From contig QPMI01000618.1 of the NCBI GenBank assembly GCA_004431415.1, positions 1 to 64,000 on the forward strand: a stretch of DNA of 64,000 bases, given 5' to 3'. How positions within the stretch are numbered: position 1 is the stretch's first letter; every line of letters starts with the position of its first letter. The position numbers were made by a program, and so were the translations under genes. This DNA comes from Cyanophora paradoxa. Taxonomy: Eukaryota > Glaucocystophyceae > Cyanophorales > Cyanophoraceae. Shown here one piece after another: positions 47,401-58,047 of the stretch. The notes beneath the pieces were generated by a model, which saw only the letters and a list, made by a program, of their open reading frames with translations, was not told the DNA's origin and made no database searches.

Positions 47401-50400
47401 ATTTGGGTTTGGGTTTGAATTCAAAATCATGATTACGGGCTTTGCTGATATATATTGATGGACTCCGCAGCACGCTTCTTCCTCGACGGCGCCAGCCTCG
47501 CGTCGGTCCCCATCGTCGCGAACCCCGCCCCAGGCGCGCCGCCTTCTTCAAATTCCTCGCTTGTCATTAAATGCAAGGTCTGAGCGCGGCCGGCGAGCAC
47601 AGGCCCAAACGGGACGGCGGTGCAGGGGATGCTGACGTTCCACACGCTCCCGACGGACTCGGGCCCGAACCTGCCCTGGCGGCGCGGCGGCGCCGGCGCG
47701 GCCCTCTACTACAACCGCTCGGCCGCGGGCGGGTCCGACGAGCCCCGCCTCGGCGTCTATGTCGGTGCCCGCTTTCCCCTCAGGCTCTGGAATAAATACG
47801 AGGGCCTGCCCAGACTGCAGCTGACGCCGGCGCCGTAAATGTCCATGCGCAGTCGGCGGGTCGCAGCAGATTCCGAGCCTGCCCTCCCACCTCCTGCAGA
47901 GTGACCCCCTCATCTACGAGTACCGCATTCCTGGTAACCGAATTGCAAATTCGTTTACGGCTCACCTCGCATCGCTCAAGAGACCGCGCGCTCGGCCGCA
48001 GACCCCGCGGCGCCGACGAGCGATCCGGGCCCGGGGTGGCAGGCCCCGTACACGGGGCAGGCCGCCGCGTTCGGCTTCGCGACGACCGGCGTCTCCGCCG
48101 TCGACGACGAAGGCACCGTCTACTTTGTGGGCGGCTCGACCATGCACAGGTGACCCCTTTTCGGCTTGGTTTGGACAGGATAAGGCACTTCAATTTATAT
48201 CTTGTTTGCCATGGGCACGCCCATGTGCAGCTCGACCCCCAACAACTGGCTCGGGAGAGTCCGTGCGCACCCGCGGCCGCCCTCGAGCTCGAGCTCGTCA
48301 CGATCGTCCGCCCTGCTGATCATGAGGCGTGAGCAGGGAACGGAAATCTGACGATGCTGCCGACGATGCCGCGCATCTCGTTCTTCCACACGGCCCTCTA
48401 CGATAAGAAGCGGAAGTGGATCCTCGTCGCCGCCGGTGCCGTCTGCTACGACGGTGCGAGCTCAAGAAAGGACCGATCGCAAGATCCTTCGGCCAGCGCG
48501 CTCACGGTAATTCGAATTGCATGGACAGGTAATCCAATGTACGCCCCTGGCTACGTTGACCCAGCGTACGAGGACCAGAATTTCAACACGTGCGCTTTTC
48601 TTTAGTAATATAATTAGCTAATTAGCTTCCATTCCGCGGGGCGCACCGCTCTATTCCGCGGGGCGCACCGCGGAACTCGTGATCACGTTCGATAAGAGCT
48701 GGCGCTCTTAATTATAATGAGCCGGCGCCAGGTGCAATGACATCATGCGATTTGACGTGACAAGCAACGCGTGGGACGTTCCGTACCCCCACAACCCGTC
48801 CGGGCGCATGCCGCCGCGCCGCAACGCACTCGGTGCTCTCTACAACGACCGCTTCTACATTTTCTCCGTGCGGCCCGACGTCGACCGGCCTGCATTTGCG
48901 GTCGCATTTCCGCTCAAGCTGACTGCGATTGTGATATCCGGCAGGGCTACCGGCGAGATCTGCCGTGGACCGACCTTGCCTTGGCTGATCTGTACTTCGC
49001 CGAACTCTCTGACCTCGCCGCCGGCTGGCGCAAGGTACTTGTTGAGAGAACCGTGTTCAGATATCGATATCATTATATATACCGCGCTCGCTGATTAATC
49101 CGGATCCGATGATCTGCCGGGCGCTCGAAGGTGGCGATCTCCGGGCCCCAGAAGCGCGGCGTGGACGGCGTCGCGTTCATGTGCCGCTCCTTCTTCGTCG
49201 TGGTCCAGTCTCCGAACCCCGCAGGGGCCAGCCCCGGCGAGATCGGGCTCGGGGAGAGCCCCTGGCGCCACGCCGTCTACCTCGACCTCGACACCGTGCG
49301 GCCCAACGCGAACGCCTCCGTCGACGGAAACTACACCGTGCCCGCTGCTGTTGACGTCGATTATAGCGTGTCGATCGCTTAAACCTGAAGGCCGCACAGG
49401 TAAACGGGTGGGGTCGCATACCCCTCGTACCACACGACGCGGCGCCGGTGTGGCAGACGGCGCACTGGTACACCTCCACAGATACCACTTCACGTACGCC
49501 ATCTTTTCCCTTCTCGTCCAATGAGCGGCTTTCGTTGTACCCAATCGCTGAATCTCGCCGCAGTGCCGCCGCGGCCCCGCTCCCAGATCTAGATGACCGC
49601 TGCGGCGTGCGCAAGAGCTTTCGAAATCATTCGAGCTGTCCTGTATTTCTTGTTGATAGTCCGTCGCAGTTCTTTGCGTTCGCGCACTTCATCTACAGCT
49701 ATATGGTCCCCGTCCCCATCAACGTTCTCGCGGTGTACATGGGCGAGATAGAGCCATCAGACCTCCGTGAGCTCAATTTCGTAGCTTCCTGGCTTTCCGC
49801 ATGTTTCTGATCATGACGCTTTAATGTTCGCAGCGTACACGAGTGCGCGTGAATTGATTGTCATGAATATCTGTGCATGCGCATACCCCATAGCGTCCCT
49901 TGCGCTCTCTAGATCTCTGACGTCCGCAGAGCTCGACGGGACCTCGGTGGTGGCGTGCCCAGCAAATGCAATTGCGCCCGGCGGCTCCCTCACGTGCACC
50001 TTCATCCCGCGGTCAGCGCGTCTCCCTTCCTTTGAATCTCTCTACGTTCGCCAGCCTCCAATTCTAATCGATTTCTCTGCTCTGCACAGACGCCTTGGCG
50101 TGTCGACGTTCTTCGCCGAAGGGCGCGCCAACCTCTCGCTCGCAGTCGACGGCGGCGTGCCCATCAGCGGCTCGAGCTCTGGGCGCCGCCTCGCCGCCGC
50201 CAGCTGCGGCTACGTTCCACCCATCGTGTCTTCCACGCAAGCCTCCCTCTCGCCCTCGCAAGCAATTACCAGCGTGCGCCCTCTGACCTCGTGCACTTAA
50301 TTTTCCAACTGGTCTCTTTGCCCCGTTTATGATTTCGATCGCAGTCGTTCAACTTCACGTACGTTGCTGGGACGACCCCCGGCTGCGGTCGGCGCTGCCT

Positions 50401-53400
50401 TGCGTCTGCGCATGCAAGCCCTTTTATCTTATTATTGCTGAACTCGTTTCGCGCAGTCCGGATCTACATCAACGGCGAACTGATTCCAGAGTCGAACGGC
50501 GGCCTCATCGCCGTTGGAAACCGTACGCTCTTTGCGTCCTGCGTCCTTGCCGCGTCCACCGCTTTCTAAGTACAAGCTCCCGCGGGTCGTCAGAGTCCTT
50601 CACGTGCACGCTCCCCCCGCCCTGCGGCACCCCAACGCCCTCCCCGTCTCCCTTCGCCTCCCCGTCCACGTCCCCTTCTCCGTCACCCGTGCCGCCCGCT
50701 GCCCCCACGCCTTTGCCGCCCGGCCCCACGGTTCCGCCAAAAGATCCGACCCAACCTGCGCCCGTAAACGATACCCTCTCCGAATCCGGGGTGACGCCCA
50801 CCCCGCCCGCCAACGCCTCAAACGCGAGCAAGCCGGCACAACCGATCGAGATCGCGATCCAGCGCGGTGCGGTCGCTTCCGCCTCCGCCAGCGCTCGCCC
50901 GCGCGCACGCCCATGAGTTCGGGACCCCGCGCGCAGTTGTAATCGCGCGGGAGTCCGTCGTCGTTCGGATCGTCGCCGCTGCGGCGGCGTCCAATGGCAG
51001 CCCCGGCGGCCCGCCCTCCTCCGGCCTGCCGCAGGCCATGCTCGCCGGCTCGACTCAGGTCATGATCACTGAGCCAAATACGATGCATTTCGAAAATTCA
51101 AAGAAACTTACGATTCGAGCGCGCGCGCAGACGCTGGCGCTGCTGGTGTCGGGCCTGCCGGACCTCTCCGCCGTGGCGGCGCTCCACACGCCGTCCAGCC
51201 CCGCATTCCGCGTCGACGGCGTCTTCCTCCTCGCGCGCGCCTCCGCACGCACCCCCGTCGCGGTCCGCTCATTCAACCGCGCCGGCCCCATATGCATCCA
51301 AGCCCTGTGCTTCGTGATCGCACGTTTTCCATCCGTCTGACCTGTTCCTGCGCATGCGCTTCCGCTCTGTGTCTCCAGACGGTGCCGGTGCGGTCCGAGG
51401 TGGGCCGGTCGCTCCCGAGGAACGGGGCGCTCGCCGTGAGCTTCGACGTGCCGCGGGGTCTCCCCGCGGATGCCTACTACCTCGAGCTGCAGGTCCGCCG
51501 CTGTCCGCTGGCCTCCGCCGCGCGCCGCCATAATCTTAGGCTTTAATTTGATTCCATACCGAGTTTATTTTATTTTCACGTCGTCCGTGCAAACGCATGT
51601 CGTAACCTTGCATGCGCAGCTCATGGGCCGCTCGGACGCGGTGGAGGTCGTGCGCATTCAGGCGTCCGCCGCTACGGCTGCGTTGGCGACGCCTACACCG
51701 GCACCGCGGCTGACGCCGACGCCGACTTCGAATTCGAATGCGACGCAGCGGGCGATCCCGTCGGCGTCGCCCTCGCCTTCGCCCATCTTCAATCCGCAGC
51801 AGCGGCGGCGGCGGAGCCTGCGAGGCCTCCGCCAGTCGGGATCCACCCCCTCGACCCCCTCCTGGCTCGAGATCGCGTCGGATCGGGCGGGCCCCTTCCG
51901 CGTCGCCGGCCCCGGTGCGACCTCCAGCGCTAGCTCCCTCCCGTCCAAAGTCAAAACCGTCGTCCAAGAAGCAGCTCGAGCTCACGTCGGGTGGGCGGGG
52001 CGGCCGTAGGGGAGGACACGGCGCGGAACGTCGGGGCGGCGATCACGACGGTGACAGCGGTGACGATCGCCGCGTCGCTGGCGGCGGCGGCCGCCGGCGC
52101 CGGCTCGGGCCAGGGCGCCATCCAGGCCCTCAACAGTGCCCAGTTCATGGGCGCGCCCATATATACTCCAGCCGTTCTTATTACTACTTAGTCTTTAATC
52201 CTTCGATCATATGCATTTCGCTTTGGTGGTCTCGTATTTGCGACTCTGCGCAGCGTACTCCGGGTACCTCGGCGGCTCGGGCACAGCGTACTCAAACATG
52301 AGCGCCGGCGTCCAGTGGGCCCTCGGCTACTTCCCCACGCCGTAAGCTTTTGCGAAAGCTTTTTGTTGATATCGATTTCGATTGGTGACGACCTTCGCGG
52401 AAGGTGGGGCCAGGGTCCCATGAACCGGGGCGCCAGCAACGGGGGCGGCCTCCGCTTCCGGCGCCTCCTCCTCGGCGCCCGCGACATCGTCGCCTCCCAG
52501 GTGCGAGGCGCCGCGAAATGCCGCAGAACGCCGCAAAACGCCGTGACCCCTGACGTCCAACGTCAACACGCCCTGAACGGTTTTCACTCGCCTCAGAACG
52601 CGGACTTCGCCGTAGCTCACTTTCAGGAATCCCTCTTCTACACCGCAATCTTTCTCATCGCGGTAATGATGGACCCTTAAGCTTCTTCGCTGAGATAGTT
52701 ACGAAACTGCAATGTGCGAGGTCGTCGGCGTCCGCAGGCGGCGCTGCTGCAGACGCTCGGGGCGTGGGCGTTCTTCGGGCGGAGCAAGAAGCCGCGCGTG
52801 CTGGTCTTCCCCCGCCTCCAGGCGCTCCTTCTCCTCCTCACTAAAGCCTTTATAATTAATTTGCTTGAAAGTTTTGTCTTATGTATTCGGCACTGAAGGT
52901 CATTTTCCTGTACATCTTCTTCGAGGGCTTCTGCATCGCGGCCGTCGCGACAGCCACCCTCGCCGACGGCATGTGGTCCGTGCACGTTTCGTCGATCCCG
53001 AACGTTTCGTCGATCCCGAACGTTTCGTCGATCCCGAACGTTTCGTCGATCCCGAACATTTCGTCGATCCCGAGCGCCCTCGCCGCAGGTCGGTGGTCGC
53101 GGCCATCCTCTTCTTCGCTTTCGGCGGGTTCGCCGTCATCGGCACGGGCTTCGTCCTCGTCGTGTCCGCTCCCTTCGAAATCGCCCGAGCCGTCCTTAAT
53201 TTTGCCTAGACTCTTCTTACGGCCTTTCGATTTTGCAGGTTCCTGTACCGGCGGGGCCTGGTCGGCTACAAGGTCGACCCGGAACCCGAGCCCTCCTGGG
53301 ACGACCGCCTCTACGCAGCCGCCCTCAAGCGCGGCCGGTGGCTTAATTTCGTGACAAGCTTTTAAGTGAGGTTTCTTAGATTAATTAACGCTTTGTTGGC

Positions 53401-55654
53401 AGTTACGAGGAGTCGGTGGTGGGCCGGCCCGCCGGGGCTAGGGGCGACGTCGCCCTTTACGGCGGCGGCTCGAAGGCTGGAGCGGGGGTGGGCCCAGCTG
53501 CAGGGGCTAAGTACGCGGCTCCGACGGAGGTGCGGCTGGACTTCAGCGGCGGCGCCGCAGCCCTCGACTCGCCCCGTCGCCTCGCCAAGCTTAAGCCCGC
53601 TGGGGCTGAGGGGCCGGACGCGCTCAGCGCCGACGCCGTCACCGTGCGCCCCCGCCCGCCCGCCCGCCGCTTTGCTCTCCACATGTTTCGCCTCCGCTCT
53701 CTCTCTCTCTATTAGACGTTAGCTCCAATAACCCTCTGCATTTAATAGAATCGGTGCGGGGCGCCGGGCGCCGGGCGTCGCGCGCGCAGGTGGAGCGGCG
53801 CTTCTCGATCTCGCGCGGGAGGCTCGCGCTGGTCTACCTCGAGGCCGCCTGGCGCTGGCTTTACTACGAGTGCGCGGGGGCGGGAGGGGTGGGGGGGGTT
53901 GGGGTGGGGTTGGGGGTTGGGGGTTGGGGGGGTTGGGGGGGGGGGGGGGGGGGGAGGAATGTGAAGAGGGGCGGGGCGGGGGCGGGGCGAGGGCGGGGTG
54001 GGAGAAGGGTTGGGGGTGGGAGAAGGGGTTGGGGAGGGGGGACTGGGGGGGGGGAGGGGACTGGGGGTGGACTGGTGGGGGGGGGGGGGGTCGCGATCAG
54101 TTTAGTTTCCGATGCATCCCAAATATGCATCTCATAGGCTCACGGCGGGGCGGGCAGGGACGGGGAGTGGGTGGCGAACGTGGCGGACGGGTACGAGGGG
54201 CACGACCGGCGCTTCTTCCTCTCCCGCTTCCGCTTCCGCCACGCCTTCGGCATCCTCTTCTCCTGCTACGTGCGCCCGCTCCCAGATCGATATCGCGATC
54301 CTCCCTGCCCGATATCGATTCGAAACACTTGCACGTGATATCGATGTCCTGCCGATGCTGTATCCATATCTGATCCGCTACGGTTCCGCAGCGCTTCAAC
54401 GCCGCTTCGTGGCTCTTCGGCTTCTGGTGCCTCGTCCTTACAGCTTCCTTCTATACAGCGCGTCGTCAAGTTTTAACGCGCAGGCGCGCGCAGGGATGTG
54501 GTGAAGAAGGTCCTCGTGGCGCTCGTCGTGAGCCTCATGGTCACCGACGACAACGGCTCCAGCCTCGCCACCGGCCAGGCCCGCGCCACGCCTGACCGGG
54601 CGCTTCTTCGCAAGCGCACCGGGCTCTCACAAGCTGACCGTCGACGCGGGCGCCGCAGACGGCGCTCGCGCTACTCTTCATCGTCGTTGAGCAGATCTGG
54701 GTCGTCTTCGGACGGCCCTTCCGGTGCGGCCCCGGCGGCTGCGGACATTCCTTCCCATTTCTTGATATCGATGAGCGACGACGATGTTGATCGGCCCGCG
54801 CAGGTCGCGGTACGACAATATCATGACGTTCATCCTCAACATCCTTCAGGTTTCTGATTTATATTTATTGCAACCCCGGCCGTTCCTTCGCGCCCCGCTC
54901 AGCCAAGCCATTCATATCCATTTACTAAACACTAAACAGTTCATCGTGGTGGTGCTGGTCCGCGTGTCGGGGGCCATGGAGCTCGAGGAGCCGCCGCACC
55001 CCCGCGCCACCCAGGCGAGCCCACGCGTCAATCCGCGGCTGTCATCATCTCTTATGATTCAATTTTTCTTTCCCGAGCGCCTGACCGCGCCGGCCGGTGC
55101 CGGTGCCGGGCCGGGGGCGGCAGGTGGTGGAGGCGGCGCTGGCGCTGAACCTCGTCGCGACGGCGCTCCTCGCGCTCGACCAGATCGTCGCCCTTGTCCC
55201 CGTCCTCCAGGCCCGCCCAGGCTTTGCGAGCCGCTTAGCGACCCACCTGAGCGCTTTCTTGGGTGCGCAGGCGCTGGTGTCCGGGGCGAAGGAACGGCTG
55301 GCGGGGCGGCCGCGGGGCGCGTCGGCGGCGGACTGGCCGGTGCAGGACGGCTCGCCAGCGCGGCAGTCCGCGCGGGCCATCCAGCTCTCGCCCCCGGCCC
55401 CCTCGCCCGCGGCCGGGCCCGCGGCCGGTCCGGCGTCGCCCCCCTCGGCCTCGCAGCGCCCCGGCCCCAGCTGGAGCCCGCTGGCCCCGGGCGTGCGAGG
55501 CCCGAGCGGCGGCGCCAGCGCCCCAGTGCCCTGGGGCCCGGCGCCCTTCCCCGGCGCCAACCTCTCGCCGCAGCCGTCCTTCGTCGCGAGCGTAACCAAC
55601 AACGATGTCTCGGACCGCGGAATCGAAAGCAGCCTCCAAACCTTCTACTTTTAG
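43383..55654 (+). CDS. Giant membrane protein: two kelch-like modules plus TRP-like membrane region
   Basis: Gene span, about 45 exons, roughly 2,000 residues. Exons 1-4 are 43383-43408, 43513-43637, 43715-43782 and 43893-43977; exon 2 encodes a strong signal sequence (AAALFLLSLAFLVALSSL). Two homologous modules follow. Module 1 (43.7-47.8 kb) and module 2 (47.8-50.6 kb) share GTVYF(I/V)GG, AVYDRRRQHIVVLAG / ALYDKKRKWILVAAG, CNDILYYSVESNAW / CNDIMRFDVTSNAW, DLAAGWR, GPQKRGV and N-CTF-PR in the same order, as in kelch beta-propellers. A Pro/Ser/Thr-rich stalk follows (50.6-50.85 kb), then further beta-rich exons and several hydrophobic helices (52.06-55.2 kb, for example FYTAIFLIA, ILFFAFGGFAVIGTGF, VVEAALALNLVATALLAL) resembling fungal/protist TRP-like proteins. 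The last exon, 55271-55654, is a Pro-rich cytosolic tail. Expected at the cell surface as an adhesion or sensory channel; the channel function is inference. Confidence 0.7.
44383..44417. repeat. (AC)n microsatellite in an intron
   Basis: About 17 AC dinucleotides follow directly on a run of about 19 C, inside the long intron 44.3-44.69 kb of the kelch/TRP-like gene. It is a candidate polymorphic locus. Confidence 0.95.
52985..53074. repeat. Intron consisting of five 18 bp repeats
   Basis: The intron runs 52976-53088 (donor GTCCGT, acceptor CGCAG; phase restores GMW-SVVAAILFF). Ninety of its 113 bases are five copies of CGTTTCGTCGATCCCGAA; the last copy has two changes. The core is close to the reverse complement of the motif found in three HSP101 introns. 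Because 18 is divisible by three, the repeat also stays open as an apparent protein repeat, which I reject. Confidence 0.9.
53877..54093. repeat. G-rich, G-quadruplex-prone intron
   Basis: More than 200 bp of almost pure G with T, A and C breaks (GGGGTTGGGG-type runs) inside the kelch/TRP-like gene. The sense strand of other introns in this window is C-rich, so this one has the opposite strand bias. Confidence 0.85.
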
Positions 55655-56257
55655 ACCTCGTTGCCGATTCAGGGCTTGCAATTGTTCTATCATATATAGT
55701 AGTACGCTATTCGACTTCCTCTCGCCTGTGAATACCGAATGTGAATTTCTAGAGAAATTGTGTTGATTAGGCCTTCTATTTGTATACGTAATCATATAAT
55801 TCGTATATGCAGTTCATTTTGAGATTAAGAGTCGCTTCCGAGATCCGCTCTCGAGCATTCAAATATTAGCTTCCGAGAATCTCTTAAGAACATTTGTGCC
55901 TAGAGCTACAGTCGGACTTTCATCATAGCTATAGTTGCATTTTATTTACGCGATTGAACGATCGCGAACCCAATACGAACCGCAAGCTCTGCGAGCTGAA
56001 TCGCTTTAGCCAATCGCGAGGCCACCCCCTATCGCCCCCCCCCCCGCCCCCCCCCCCCCCCCCCCCGTATACGTACACACACACTCCGCACCCCCCAGAC
56101 CCACCGATATGCACAGCAAGGCGATATATTAAATTATTTTTGTTACTATAGCTACTGCTCCCCAACAAGGCGGCCAGGCCGCCGCGGGTCCGGGCGCTTC
56201 CGAGTTCCCGATCGCGACCGCAGCTCTCGGCGTGGCCCGCCCGAGCCCGGGCCCGGC
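55655..56257. other. Convergent intergenic region
   Basis: It lies between the stops of the kelch/TRP-like gene (+) and the unrecognised gene (-). It is A+T-richer, with a C run (56035-56066) followed by a short CA tract. No gene is seen. Confidence 0.5.
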
Positions 56258-57675
56258 TCAGAGGAGGTGCTCGGCGGGGGCCGCGAAGGGGAAGGCGCCG
56301 GCCTCGTCGCCCGCCACCGCCCCCTCCGCCAGCGCCCCCTGCCGGGGGGAGTTAGGGGGAGGGGAAGGGGGGGGGGGTGGGGGGGGGGGGCGGGAAGCGG
56401 GCGAGGGGAGGAGGGATCAGCAGACCCCCCCCAACCTCTACCCCCTCTTCTCTCAAGCTAGAGCTCAGGCTCCCCTGTTTGTGTAGCCCCCGCCCAACCG
56501 GCGCCCGGCACGCACCTCGCCGCCGAACGCATGCGCGTCGTCCGCCCCCGCGGCGTCCGACGGGCCCGCCGCCTCCGCCGCCTCCTCGAAGCCCGCGCCC
56601 TCGTCCGCCGCGTACGGTACCACGTCCAGCTGGGGGTACGGCTTGAGAGAGGCGGGGGGGGGGGGGGGGGGGGCGCTCGGAAAAGAAGAAAAGCGGACCT
56701 GGAAAACTTTGGCGTACCCCGTCATCTGGGCGCCCCGGCCGATCGCCGAGCCGAGCACGCCACCTGCTGCCGCGTCAAGCGAGCCTGAAGCGGGGGGAGG
56801 GGGAAGCTGGAGGGGGGTACCGTAGCAGCCGGCCTTGTACTTGGCCATGGCGTCGTAGCGGTCCTGTTACGGGTTCAGGCGGGGCCGGTCGCGGGTTCGG
56901 GTCGCGGGGCGCGCGCCCTGGGGGCGGGGCCCGAGCAGCAGTGGACGTTGCGGAGCTGCGCGCTCGCGGCCTCAGCTAAGCGGGCGACGTGGAGAGGGGC
57001 GGGCTGGGCCGGGGTCCGAGCCGCTGAGCCGGCCAGCGCGCGGGCCGATTCCGGCCCGGCTCACCGTGTCCTGGTTGAAGTCCAGCTCGATCTTAGCGAC
57101 CGCGTACGTCGAGTCTGGCGCAGACGAGCGATTAGGGCGCCGCGGGCGGAGAGCCGCGGGGCGCCCGGCCGCACCGGCCGGGCAGCAGTAGGTCTTGCCG
57201 TCGGGGCTCCCGGGGACCTTCCCCCCAATCGATCCCTGATGCTCGCCCCACATGTCTCTGCACGCGCCCGCACGCGCACAGGTCACGGGAGCCGAGCGCG
57301 CGAGACATGTGCGTGTACACGTGGCGGCAGCGCACGTGTTTTCGGGCTTCATCCATCCGTGCGCGTTCTGGATCAGGTTCGCGGCCGGCTTCGTGTGGAA
57401 CTGTGCATGTGGTCCGCTGCGTCAGCTGCAGTCGAGCACTAGTACTAGGGCTAGGGAGCTCACCGCAAGCTTCCACGATGGGAGGTCGAGGACCTGCGGG
57501 GACGAGGCGCCGCGGATGTCAGCGGCAGCTCGCTCAAGACGTTGACATGCATGTGGACAGCTGCAGACGCGGCTCCGCGGCGCACGTTGATCAGCCCGCG
57601 GGACCTGCAGACGCCGGTCGCTGCCTCCGGCTGGTAGCCGTCGGCGATGTTCCGGGCTTGTGCCTGGATGCTCAT
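56258..57675 (-). CDS. Unrecognised protein, at least 9 exons
   Basis: Eight 3' exons join cleanly in phase: 57464-57493, 57336-57400, 57175-57257, 57065-57114, 56821-56863, 56699-56763, 56516-56629, 56258-56338, giving 176 residues. Sequence landmarks are VLDLPSWKLA, FHTKPAANLIQNAHGW, MWGEHQGSIGGKVPG, SPDGKTYCCPA, VAKIELDFNQDTDRYDAM, KYKAGCYGGVLGSAIGRG, then an Ala/Glu/Asp-rich acidic tail ending EHLL. It looks like a small soluble folded domain with a low-complexity tail; Cys-Cys, Asp-Phe-Asn and Gly-rich loops are present. I do not recognise the family. A possible first exon at about 57607-57675 starts MSIQAQARNIADGYQPEA, but its link to the 57493 exon is unproven. Donors are GTGAGC, GTGCGC, GTGCGG, GTACCC and GTCCGC. 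Confidence 0.6.
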
Positions 57676-58047
57676 GACCTTCGCCGGCCGCGGGCGTCAG
57701 GACGCTTAAGTGGGCCCGGGCACGAAGCGTTCTCTGCAGCTAGCTGCACGGGAAGCGTTCTCTAGGGCCAACTCGCTGTAGCTAGAGGCTAGAGCACCAG
57801 CGCTAGCGCTAGCACGCGTGCTCGCTTCGCGGCGCCCTGGAGCACGTACGTATATCGATGTGCTGCTGATGAAAATGTTGGCGACGTACCCCCCGCGGAA
57901 GATTCCGTACCCTTCAATCTTTCAAAAAATTGCAGAATTCATGCAGCATGCGCAAGATCTAGCTATAGACTGCCGAAGAGTAACAGCAGCGGCAGAAGGG
58001 AAGAGCCCGGGCCGGGTGCCCGCCGGGCCGGCGCGGGGGCTACTAGG
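57676..58047. other. Spacer with nested palindromes
   Basis: It lies between the possible start of the unrecognised gene and the stop of the cyclase, both minus strand. It includes GCTAGCGCTAGC-like and CAGCTAGCTGC-like palindromes and a repeated GAAGCGTTCTCT (about 57726 and 57753). No gene is seen. Confidence 0.45.

Noticed and set aside
52881-53354. Apparent NVSSIP protein repeat
   Set aside because: The 18 bp repeat lies in an intron; splicing 52975 to 53089 restores a transmembrane segment in phase.
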